Source of the DNA: Spirochaetales bacterium
GTDB lineage: Bacteria > Spirochaetota > Spirochaetia > SZUA-6 > DRHE01
Length of the DNA: 11,528 nucleotides
Assembly (NCBI GenBank): GCA_023136785.1
Contig: JAGLQP010000022.1
Coordinates: forward strand, 1-11,528
Direction of reading: 5' to 3'
Shown here: piece after piece, positions 1-6,447 of the stretch
Layout: every line of letters begins with the position of its first letter
Position numbering within the stretch: position 1 is the first letter of the stretch
Position numbers and translations under genes: made by a program
Notes under the pieces: generated by a model
What the model was told of the DNA's origin: nothing
Seen by the model: the letters and a program-made list of their open reading frames with translations, nothing else
Database searches by the model: none

Positions 1-53
1 ATATCGATGAGCTGGCAGCGCTCCTTGCTGGCTACCTGGAAACGCGAGACCAT
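1..53 (-). CDS. Probable YjbQ/UPF0047 family protein, N-terminal fragment
   Basis: Reading leftward from the ATG at 53-51, the first residues are MVSRFQVASKERCQLIDI, after which the window ends. A short strand followed by a pattern like K-x-R-x-x-[LF]-I-[DN]-I is what I would expect at the start of the YjbQ/UPF0047 family (secondary thiamine-phosphate synthase type proteins). With only 17 full codons this is a suggestion, not an identification. The ATG lies 10 bases after the TAA of the ctpA-like gene on the same strand, so the two are probably co-transcribed. No strong Shine-Dalgarno sequence is visible before it. Existence of the gene is fairly likely; the family name is tentative. Confidence 0.45.
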   Translation of the reverse strand, partial: MVSRFQVASKERCQLID

Positions 54-63
54 GATCAGTTTT

Positions 64-1449
64 TTAGTCCCTGAGGTAGTTCACCGCTTCCTGGAGCACG
101 AGATCGAATTCCAGGTCGTACACGGGCGGGTTGTTGTTGGTCCGGTTCAACTCGTTACGGACCAGCCGTTGGATGTAGCGATCCTCCAGCCGGATGTCTT
201 TATCCTCCAGCTCCCCCTCAAAGGAGGAGATATCCTGGTCCGTGGGGTTGGGATTACGGCTCAAAAAATCCTTGATCAGCTCTTCATCGATGATGCGAGA
301 CAGGGCCTGCTCCTCCTCCTCACTGAACTCCGGCTCCTGCACCGGGATATCGGGAGAGATCCCGATCTGGTCGATATTTTTTCCCAACGGTGTGTAGTAT
401 CGCGACATGGTCAGGCGGAAACCGGCATCGCTGACCCGCTTGATCTGCTGTACGGAACCCTTGCCGTAGGACTTTTCACCCATAATCGTGGCCCGCCCCG
501 TATCCTGGAGCGCCCCAGCCAGGATTTCCGACGCACTCGCAGAACCGCGATCGATCAGCACGACGATCGGCAGGTCTGCGGAAACGATGGTGTTGCGAGA
601 GGAGGCGTAGAACACGTGGTTCTCCGAAGCAACCCGGGAGCGGGTGCTGACGATCGGTCCCTTGGAGAGGAAAAAATCCGCCACATCGATCACACCGGAC
701 AGCAGTCCGCCGGGATTGCTGCGCAGATCGATGATCATGGAGTTGTAACCGCGATCCTCGAAATCGAGAAGGGCGTCTTCGACCCGATCGGTAGTCAGGG
801 GCGTGAACTGGATGACGCGTAAATAGGCAATTCCGTCGGGAATCATGTCCTCACGAACCGTGGGGACCTCGATCATGTCGCGAACAACCCTCACGTCAAA
901 CCTGAGATTTTTGCCTCGGATGATTGTCATGGTAACCGAAGAGCCCGGTTCACCCCGCAGGACGGACAGAACTTCGTCTATGTTCAGATCCACCACCGAC
1001 TCTCCGTCGACCGCGACGATCAGATCTCCTGCGCTGACGCCGGCCCTGTAGGCGGGGGTTCCTTCGATCGGAGATACAACTTCAACACCCCGATCGATCT
1101 TGGAAATGATCAGCCCGACTCCTCCGAAGCGTCCCGTGGTGGTATCGTCAAGGTCCCGCATCTCCTCGGGGGACAGGTAGGCGGAGTGGGGATCGTCAAG
1201 GGCTTCGAACATACCCCGCAGGGCGCCTTCGACCAGAATTTCCGGATCGGCCTTCTCCTCCTCGACGTAGTTTTTTTGTACGAAATGAAATACTTCGAAA
1301 AACATTTCCAGAAGGCGTTGGGTTTCCGCTTCCTGATCTCCCGCAAGCACTCTCGGGGCGAAGGTCAGAAGTAGGATGACTGCGGCCAGGAAAGCCGTCA
1401 CCACGATCCAGAGGGTGCGCTCTTTCAACAATCTGCGCTCTTTATTCAT
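64..1449 (-). CDS. ctpA: C-terminal processing peptidase, S41 family (CtpA/Prc-like)
   Basis: A 461-residue serine protease that cleaves exported proteins near their C-termini, anchored in the inner membrane with its active site outside. Residues 13-36 form one hydrophobic segment (signal anchor). A PDZ domain spans about 105-190, and the S41 protease core spans about 205-370. The catalytic Ser-Lys-Gln set is visible: S305 in GSASASE, K330 in SYGKGSVQ and Q334; the 25-residue Ser-Lys spacing is as in Bacillus CtpB. After about residue 372 there is an acidic, Glu/Asp-rich tail of some 90 residues that I do not recognise as a domain. The ATG is preceded by GGAG at a 7-base distance. Immediately downstream on the same strand is the probable YjbQ fragment. 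Function as a processing protease is secure; the substrate cannot be told. Confidence 0.95.
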   Translation of the reverse strand: MNKERRLLKERTLWIVVTAFLAAVILLLTFAPRVLAGDQEAETQRLLEMFFEVFHFVQKNYVEEEKADPEILVEGALRGMFEALDDPHSAYLSPEEMRDLDDTTTGRFGGVGLIISKIDRGVEVVSPIEGTPAYRAGVSAGDLIVAVDGESVVDLNIDEVLSVLRGEPGSSVTMTIIRGKNLRFDVRVVRDMIEVPTVREDMIPDGIAYLRVIQFTPLTTDRVEDALLDFEDRGYNSMIIDLRSNPGGLLSGVIDVADFFLSKGPIVSTRSRVASENHVFYASSRNTIVSADLPIVVLIDRGSASASEILAGALQDTGRATIMGEKSYGKGSVQQIKRVSDAGFRLTMSRYYTPLGKNIDQIGISPDIPVQEPEFSEEEEQALSRIIDEELIKDFLSRNPNPTDQDISSFEGELEDKDIRLEDRYIQRLVRNELNRTNNNPPVYDLEFDLVLQEAVNYLRD

Positions 1450-1452
1450 CTA

Positions 1453-1470
1453 TTAACTCCGGTTAACTCC
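1453..1470 (-). promoter_or_regulatory. Duplicated ribosome binding site of ctpA
   Basis: On the minus strand the octamer GGAGTTAA occurs twice, 10 bases apart, just before the ctpA ATG. The proximal copy places GGAG 7 bases before the start and is the likely Shine-Dalgarno sequence. The distal copy is too far away to act in initiation at this ATG. Confidence 0.6.
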
Positions 1471-1489
1471 AGTAGTAAAAGTGTAGAAT
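1463..1489 (+). promoter_or_regulatory. Candidate rightward promoter, overlapping that of ctpA
   Basis: On the plus strand TTAACT (1463-1468, four of six to -35) and TAGAAT (1484-1489, five of six to -10) are 15 bases apart. The -10 hexamer overlaps the leftward -10 of ctpA. It would start transcription near 1496, ahead of the four-helix membrane protein gene. The weak -35 and short spacer make this tentative. Confidence 0.3.
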
Positions 1490-1506
1490 TCCGTGCCGTT
1501 TGTCAA
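1480..1506 (-). promoter_or_regulatory. Candidate sigma70 promoter of ctpA
   Basis: On the minus strand a perfect TTGACA (1506-1501) is followed after 15 bases by TACACT (1485-1480), which matches the -10 consensus at four of six positions. The spacer is shorter than the preferred 17 bases, so this is a candidate only. It gives a leader of about 25 bases containing the GGAG ribosome site. Confidence 0.4.
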
Positions 1507-1580
1507 TTGCAGAATCAGAGTTGTTCACACCTTGCCTTGACCCGAAAACGCTACCGGAGCTACACTCAGCGGAACAGTTC

Positions 1581-2090
1581 ATGAAAATTCGTCGAATATT
1601 CTTTCTGCTCAACTCGATCTGGGAACTCGTGCGATTTTTGTCTCTCTTCCTCGCCGTATGGATTACTTTTCAGCAAGTCCTGGAAACCGACAGGCAAGCA
1701 ATCTTCTGGCTGGTGCTGTTCGGAAACGGTGGTCTGCTCGTAGCGGCGGCTCTGCTGTTTCTCTACGTCGATCCCCCGCGCTTTCGGGTCCTGCTCAATT
1801 TGGTCCGCCTGGGCAAGATCCTGGGACTGTTCAGCGCCCTGCTTCTGATCATCCTCGAACCCTTCGGAACAGGCCTGCAGAGCAGCCTGTCTCTGAGCTT
1901 TCCGCCCTATCGGATCGCTCCCCTTTCCATACTCCTTCTCATTGCAGCGGCAGATCTGATCTTCCTCTTTCTGCTCTTCTCCTATCAGATCGAGGAATCG
2001 AACCCCGCATCCCCGTCTGAAGAAGCGAAGGAAGAGAATCCCCCCTTTCCCGAATATCGCGAAACCGTGGTTCCTAAACCCTCAGATTAG
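1581..2090 (+). CDS. Four-helix membrane protein of unknown function
   Basis: A 169-residue protein with four predicted membrane segments at about 16-34, 41-62, 76-93 and 112-134. A hydrophilic C-terminal tail from about 138, rich in Glu, Pro and Ser, probably faces the cytoplasm. Basic residues at the N-terminus (MKIRR) fit an N-in topology. I do not recognise a family. I chose the ATG at 1581 because the protein then begins like a normal membrane protein and GCGGAA stands 7 bases ahead. The frame stays open to a TTG at 1500, which would add 27 unremarkable residues without a Shine-Dalgarno sequence. The gene is divergent from ctpA and precedes fapA by about 100 bases. In that gap I see no clear terminator or promoter. 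Confidence 0.75.
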   Translation: MKIRRIFFLLNSIWELVRFLSLFLAVWITFQQVLETDRQAIFWLVLFGNGGLLVAAALLFLYVDPPRFRVLLNLVRLGKILGLFSALLLIILEPFGTGLQSSLSLSFPPYRIAPLSILLLIAAADLIFLFLLFSYQIEESNPASPSEEAKEENPPFPEYRETVVPKPSD

Positions 2091-2191
2091 GCATTGCGAC
2101 TTGCCCTTCGGAGCTGAGCCTGGATGCAGAGGCTGGCGGAGCTGTTTTTCGGCCCTTGCAGTGGTGACCCTTATCACATAACAATCAACCT

Positions 2192-2899
2192 ATGGCGGAT
2201 AAGACACAAGCCGTGCTGAAGGGTGCGCTGGAGCTGGAGATCGAACAGGCGGGCCTGGAAGCTTCTCTGGTGTTCTCCCCCGATCCCGGCGGGGCGGAGT
2301 GGGATCGGCAGAAAGCCTGCGCCCTGCTCGAGAAGCAGGGGATCCGCGAGGGGATCGATTCCAAAGCCTTGGACAGCCTCTTTGTTCCGGAAAACGCCAA
2401 CGCAACATGCAATATTACCGTTGCCCGGGGCACACCGCCCCAGCCGGACCTCCCGGCAAAACTCAGCGTAGAAACGCTCCCGGTTCCGGAGCCTCTGCAG
2501 CCCTACCAAGAACAACTGTTCCCCGCCGATCGTCCCCCCGAGGTGTATCTGCGCACCGTCGAAAAAACAAAGAGCGAGAGGATCGTCACCAAGAAACCCA
2601 AACTCCCCTTCCTGCCGGCCAAGGAGGAAAAGGAAGTGGTGTGGGAAAAAACCGAAAACCTGACACCCCTCGACCGGCCTGGGGAGGAGCAGGGCCGGGG
2701 CTACGCCCACAAGGGAGATGTGGTCGGCACGTTCGCCCCGGGCCAGCGGGCTCGAGCCGGCCGCGATGTGTTCGGAGAGGAGATTCCCATCGCTGCATCT
2801 GCAGTAGAGGAAGGGGTGTATCTCGGTGGTTCCCTGAAGCGGATGGGAGCTGAGATTCGGGCCGACCAGGGAGGTTTTTACCGCTACGGGAGCAACTGA
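2192..2899 (+). CDS. FapA/DUF342 family protein, N-terminal part, ended by an in-frame TGA
   Basis: A 235-residue product corresponding to the front of a FapA (DUF342) protein. Residues about 11-83 resemble a FapA N-terminal module: a beta strand pair, then a helix with KACALLEKQGIREGID, then a strand and the ARGTPP turn. Residues 168-199 resemble the lobe with KGDVVGT...GRDVFGEEIP. The ORF ends at TGA 2897-2899. The next codon in the same frame is ATG, opening the 750-residue FapA ORF, and the protein pattern continues across the stop. It therefore looks like the separated head of a single long gene. No Shine-Dalgarno sequence is evident before the ATG at 2192, and an in-frame stop at 2165-2167 excludes a start further upstream. 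It may be functional as a separate subunit or be the fragment of a broken gene. Confidence 0.75.
   Translation: MADKTQAVLKGALELEIEQAGLEASLVFSPDPGGAEWDRQKACALLEKQGIREGIDSKALDSLFVPENANATCNITVARGTPPQPDLPAKLSVETLPVPEPLQPYQEQLFPADRPPEVYLRTVEKTKSERIVTKKPKLPFLPAKEEKEVVWEKTENLTPLDRPGEEQGRGYAHKGDVVGTFAPGQRARAGRDVFGEEIPIAASAVEEGVYLGGSLKRMGAEIRADQGGFYRYGSN
2888..2892 (+). promoter_or_regulatory. Ribosome binding site for the second fapA ORF
   Basis: GGGAG lies 7 bases before the ATG at 2900, inside the last codons of the preceding ORF. This is well-placed for re-initiation or coupled translation right after the TGA, and it is stronger than anything seen before the first fapA ORF. Confidence 0.5.
2897..2899 (+). 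other. In-frame TGA separating the two fapA ORFs
   Basis: Both ORFs are in the same frame and directly adjacent (TGA then ATG), so one base change in this codon would fuse them into about 986 codons. lgt and proS in this window end with TGA, so TGA is a normal stop here. Compare the module at residues 264-290 of the second ORF, which reads GGLLEKGSLGEELYF. The interrupted stretch reads GGFYRYGSN, stop, MELFPF. Confidence 0.9.
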
Positions 2900-5152
2900 A
2901 TGGAGCTTTTTCCCTTTTCCCTGCACGAACACAGGGTATACGCCTCCAAAGATCAACTGACCTGCCTGCTGGACTTTGTCCCTGGTACAGATCAGGCCAC
3001 GCCTCCGACTGCGGAGCAGGTACTAGAGGAATCTCAAGAATTGGGCTTCGCCGCCGGGGACTTGCTCGACGTGGAAGAGGTGGCCCAGCTACTCAGCCGG
3101 GCGCTTACCGACAAAACCCCGCTAAAATCTGAACCGTTGAGCCGGGCCGTCGACGCCGAGATCCGAGTGGAAATCTCCGAAGACAAGCTCAGCGCCCACC
3201 TAACCTTGAGCAAAGGACGGGGGGAGGGCAAGCCTCTACACCTCAAAGAGGTGGGGGACCTCATCAGGAACCAAAAACTGAAGGGTACGGACATCCCTCG
3301 GGTCCAGGAGGACATTCTAGAGTTTCACTGTGGACAGGACAGCCGCCTGGAGAACTACATCCTGGCGGAGGGCCGGGAGGCGGAGCGGGGCGAGGACGGC
3401 CGTATCGACTGGAAGATTTCCTTTCTCCCATCGAAACGTGTAGAGGAGCTCAAGGAGCAGATCAGCGGCCGCCCGGAGCAACTCGAAGAGTTTACATCCC
3501 TGGAGCAGTTTGCCCTCGATGCTGTGGAGGAGACGGCGGAAGTCCAGGAGCGGGCCACAGTGGCGAAGATAATCCCGGCGACCGCGGGGCCGGCCGGGGT
3601 GGATGTTTTCGGCGCGGCGCGACCCGGCATCAAGGGACAAGATGTCCAGCTGAAGCTGTTCGAAAACCTGCAGCGGGTAGGCAACGAGATCGTTACCACG
3701 ATCGGCGGGCTGCTGGAGAAAGGGAGCCTTGGGGAGGAGTTGTACTTCAGGGTCCGTCCCCACCAGGACCGGGAGATCCAGGTATCCCTGTCCGAGGACC
3801 GTATGCAGGTCTTTCTGACCCTCCTGCCCTCAAAAGGCACCGGAGAGCCTCTCGATCCGGAGGCGGTCAACCGGGTGATCGCCGAAGCGGGGGTGGTGAA
3901 AGGGCTGCAGCCCGAAGTTATCGCCAAGGCGGTCACCAAAGCGCAAGGAGGAGAAAAAGTCGACGGACTGTTGATCGCCCAGGGACAGGAGCCGCAGCAC
4001 GGACAGGACACGGATCTGGAGATCGTGGTGCAGCTGGCCAGCGGGCAGAGGGTGACGCTCAAGGAGGACGGGCGGGCGGATTACCGCAGCCAGGACACGA
4101 TCACAGCTGTGAAGGCCGGTACGCTGCTGGCCCGTCTGAACGCTCCCACCTCGGGCACAGATGGCTGGGACATTACCGACAAGCCGATTCCCGCCCGCAG
4201 AGGATCCGCCCGCTATGTCCACGTGGGCAAAAATGTGGAGTGCCGGGAGCAGGAGGACGGCAGCCTGGAGTACTTCGCCAAGATCGAGGGGGAACTCGAC
4301 TATCGGGGCAGTGCCATCGACGTGCTTCAGGTCCACACCGTAGAGGGCAACGTGGGCCTGGAAAGCGGCAACGTGAAGTTTCCCGGAACGATACGGGTGG
4401 CGGGGTCGGTGCAGAGCGGTTTCATTGTGATGAGCGAAGAGAACATCTTCGTCGAGGAGAGCGTTCAGGGGGCGCTCCTGTCCGCCGGGGATTCGATCCA
4501 GGTCGAAAAGGGGATCGTTGGGGAGGGCAGGGCCGTACTGCGGGCCAAGAAGTCCATCCGGGCCCACTTCGCCGAGCAGGCCACGCTCCTGGCCGTGGAG
4601 GACATCCATCTGACCAACGCCGGTCTGCGCTGTACGGTGAAGTGCAACGGCCGAATGATTCTGGAATCGGAGAAGGGCAACATCATCGGCGGGCGGGTAT
4701 ACTGCAAGCTCGGGCTCAAAGCCATGAATATCGGTTCCGAGCGGGAGGTGAATACAGAGATTCACTTCGGTCAGGACATCCTGGTGCAGGACAATTTGGA
4801 GCGGGAACAGCGGCAATCGGAGACACTGAAGAAGCGGAACACCGAGATCGAACGCTCGATAACCCACCTGAAGCGCACCGCTCCCTCGGACCTGAAGGGA
4901 TTGGAGGTTCTGCACGCCGAAAAACGCCGCAATCTGCAGCAGATCCAGATGCACTCCAGACGTATCTTCATCCTTCAGGAACGTTTCGAGCAGCACTTCC
5001 CCTCGGAGATCGTGGTCCAAGGGGTGGTCTATCCCGGGGTGGTGCTGATCAGCCATGGTCGCCGGCGTGAGATAAAGACAGCCCTGCGCGAGGTAATTTT
5101 CTATTTCAACACCACCACGGGAAGGATTGAAGAAAAACCGTTAAGCGAGTAA
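2900..5152 (+). CDS. fapA: FapA/DUF342 family protein, main part
   Basis: A 750-residue cytoplasmic protein, with no signal peptide or membrane segment, of the FapA (flagellar assembly protein A, DUF342) family. In Vibrio vulnificus FapA supports polar flagellation and is controlled by the PTS protein EIIA-Glc; the role in this organism is inferred by name only. Three FapA N-terminal-like repeats are visible at about 12-80, 84-160 and 291-365. Lobes of the G-x-D-V-F-G type lie at 233-238 and, degenerate, at 422-430. A long glycine-rich beta-helix region with regularly spaced short strands runs about 435-625. A charged probable coiled coil follows at about 632-700. The last 45 residues carry the family ending with VVYPGVVLIS and a final strand with G-R-I-E-E-K-P-L. 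The ORF is longer than usual because of the repeated front modules. lgt follows after 10 bases, suggesting one operon. Confidence 0.85.
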   Translation: MELFPFSLHEHRVYASKDQLTCLLDFVPGTDQATPPTAEQVLEESQELGFAAGDLLDVEEVAQLLSRALTDKTPLKSEPLSRAVDAEIRVEISEDKLSAHLTLSKGRGEGKPLHLKEVGDLIRNQKLKGTDIPRVQEDILEFHCGQDSRLENYILAEGREAERGEDGRIDWKISFLPSKRVEELKEQISGRPEQLEEFTSLEQFALDAVEETAEVQERATVAKIIPATAGPAGVDVFGAARPGIKGQDVQLKLFENLQRVGNEIVTTIGGLLEKGSLGEELYFRVRPHQDREIQVSLSEDRMQVFLTLLPSKGTGEPLDPEAVNRVIAEAGVVKGLQPEVIAKAVTKAQGGEKVDGLLIAQGQEPQHGQDTDLEIVVQLASGQRVTLKEDGRADYRSQDTITAVKAGTLLARLNAPTSGTDGWDITDKPIPARRGSARYVHVGKNVECREQEDGSLEYFAKIEGELDYRGSAIDVLQVHTVEGNVGLESGNVKFPGTIRVAGSVQSGFIVMSEENIFVEESVQGALLSAGDSIQVEKGIVGEGRAVLRAKKSIRAHFAEQATLLAVEDIHLTNAGLRCTVKCNGRMILESEKGNIIGGRVYCKLGLKAMNIGSEREVNTEIHFGQDILVQDNLEREQRQSETLKKRNTEIERSITHLKRTAPSDLKGLEVLHAEKRRNLQQIQMHSRRIFILQERFEQHFPSEIVVQGVVYPGVVLISHGRRREIKTALREVIFYFNTTTGRIEEKPLSE

Positions 5153-5162
5153 TGTACAGCCG

Positions 5163-6224
5163 ATGCAAGTTTTGAGTTTCATCTCCTTTCCCAAATGGCT
5201 GAACCCGGAAATCATTCAGGGGCTGCCCCTGCGCTGGTACGGATTGATGTACCTGGTGGCTTTTTTCGTGGCCTACCAGATGGTCAGGATCCAGGTCAAA
5301 GAAAAGGCCCTCGAGGTGCAGAAAGACGATGTTCTGAACATGTTTTTCTGGGGAATCGTCGGGCTGCTGGTGGGAGCGCGACTGTTCGCCGTAACGATCT
5401 ACGCACCAGCGGGGGAGTATCTCAGACAACCCTGGAAGATCATTCTTCCTGTGGCCATAGAGAACGGGAAGCTGCGGTTCACCGGTTTGGCCGGGATGTC
5501 CTACCACGGAGGTCTACTCGGCACCCTGGTGGCGGTTCTCATCTACCTGCGGGTCAAGAGGTTCTCCATCCCGGGGTGGAGCGACATGGTCGTCACCGGA
5601 GCGGCCCTGGGCTATACCTTCGGCCGATTGGGGAACTTCATCAACGGCGAGCTCTACGGCCGCATCACTACGCTTCCGTGGGGCATGATCTTTCGTCCCC
5701 AGGCAGTCATCGACGGCCGCTTTCAAGGCCATGTGCCGCCCCAGCACCTCTATCCGGCCTCCGAGCCCTGGGTACAGGAGGTGGCCGCCAAAGTGGGGCT
5801 GGATATCAGTACTACGGCCATGGTCAACCTTCCCCGCCATCCCTCCCAGCTGTACGAGGCTTTTTTCGAGGGGATCGTGCTTTGGGCCATTCTCTGGTTC
5901 GGCTTCCGCAAACGCAAGGCTTTCCCAGGCCAGATGATGGCGGTCTACATCATGGGTTACGGGTTCTTCCGATTCCTGATCGAATACGTCCGCCAACCGG
6001 ATCTGGGCATCGAGTTCCCCATCGAGTTGGTCAAACTGGGCAACCCGGCCATCCAGTTCAGCCCCTTCAACCTCACCACCGGGCAGATCCTCAACTTCAT
6101 CATGATCCTGATCGGAGTCAGTCTGTACTACTTTTTCAAGTACCGGCACAACCAGAAACGGGAGCAGGAAAGCGCAAAGGCGGAACGGCCAACCGGACGA
6201 AAACTGCGTAAGAAGATCAGCTGA
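5163..6224 (+). CDS. lgt: Prolipoprotein diacylglyceryl transferase
   Basis: Integral inner-membrane enzyme that moves diacylglycerol from phosphatidylglycerol to the lipobox cysteine of prolipoproteins, the first step of lipoprotein maturation. The 353-residue product shows the family landmarks in order. LRWYGLMY lies at 23-30. H115 is in GMSYHGG (E. coli H103). The signature RLGNFINGELYG is at 155-166, with R155 and N158. HPSQLYEA is at 226-233, and R270 and E274 sit in GFFRFLIEYVRQPD. Several membrane segments are present. It is longer than E. coli Lgt (291 residues), partly because of a basic C-terminal tail of about 25 residues. It starts 10 bases after the fapA stop with only a weak ribosome site, so translation may be coupled. 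A hairpin terminator follows the TGA. Confidence 0.97.
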   Translation: MQVLSFISFPKWLNPEIIQGLPLRWYGLMYLVAFFVAYQMVRIQVKEKALEVQKDDVLNMFFWGIVGLLVGARLFAVTIYAPAGEYLRQPWKIILPVAIENGKLRFTGLAGMSYHGGLLGTLVAVLIYLRVKRFSIPGWSDMVVTGAALGYTFGRLGNFINGELYGRITTLPWGMIFRPQAVIDGRFQGHVPPQHLYPASEPWVQEVAAKVGLDISTTAMVNLPRHPSQLYEAFFEGIVLWAILWFGFRKRKAFPGQMMAVYIMGYGFFRFLIEYVRQPDLGIEFPIELVKLGNPAIQFSPFNLTTGQILNFIMILIGVSLYYFFKYRHNQKREQESAKAERPTGRKLRKKIS

Positions 6225-6263
6225 ATCGCGAGTCCGCGAGCCGGATCAGCCTTCCCCGGGCCG

Positions 6264-6289
6264 GATGCCCCAATGGGCATCAACTTTTA
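6264..6289 (+). terminator. Probable intrinsic terminator after lgt
   Basis: A perfect seven-base-pair stem, GATGCCC (6264-6270) and GGGCATC (6275-6281), closes a four-base loop CAAT and is followed by AACTTTTA. The T-run is short (four), so termination may be partial. It lies 40 bases after the lgt stop and before the AT-rich promoter region of the next gene. Confidence 0.6.
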
Positions 6290-6319
6290 TGAATAAATCG
6301 TCTTATATATCATACAATG

Positions 6320-6349
6320 TTGATAGCTTTTCCTATCCCGGAATATATA
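6320..6349 (+). promoter_or_regulatory. Candidate sigma70 promoter for the DGK1/SEC59-like gene
   Basis: TTGATA (6320-6325, five of six to -35) and TATATA (6344-6349, four of six to -10) are 18 bases apart in a markedly AT-rich stretch. It would leave a leader of about 90 bases before the ATG at 6448. A perfect TTGACA at 6372-6377 further on has no good -10 partner at normal spacing. Confidence 0.4.
6332..6341 (+). repeat. Direct repeat CCTATCCCGG, copy 1
   Basis: Ten-base motif lying between the candidate -35 and -10 hexamers. An identical copy is found 57 bases downstream. It may be a binding site of a regulator. Confidence 0.4.
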
Positions 6350-6388
6350 CTCTCCGTAATGCATTCCACAGTTGACAATTAAAATAAC

Positions 6389-6398
6389 CCTATCCCGG
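6389..6398 (+). repeat. Direct repeat CCTATCCCGG, copy 2
   Basis: Second exact copy of the ten-base motif, in the untranslated leader about 50 bases before the start codon at 6448. Confidence 0.4.
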
Positions 6399-6447
6399 TA
6401 ACGATGGGTCTGATTCTTGCATTGATTATTACCGAAAGAGAAAAACT

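Noticed and set aside
7..822. Long open frame of 271 codons on the plus strand over ctpA
   Set aside because: It lies antisense to the well-supported S41 protease, has no recognisable domain and no ribosome site; the same holds for other long antisense frames over fapA, lgt and proS.
2091..2191. Short noncoding stretch before fapA, checked for tRNA, small SRP RNA or terminator
   Set aside because: Only short imperfect inverted repeats are present (AGCC/GGCT at about 2117-2135), and nothing folds convincingly or resembles a known RNA.
2897..2936. Possible selenocysteine codon at the fapA TGA, with a small hairpin (CCCTG 2919-2923 / CAGGG 2932-2936) downstream
   Set aside because: The hairpin is about 20 bases downstream of the TGA, farther than a bacterial SECIS normally sits, and has only five pairs. 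The position is not a redox motif in the repeated module. A stop or lost tryptophan is simpler.
6372..6405. TTGACA with TAACGAT as a second promoter of the DGK1/SEC59-like gene, and a resemblance of GGTAACGATGGG to part of a c-di-GMP riboswitch
   Set aside because: The promoter spacing is 21 bases. The rest of the riboswitch core is absent.
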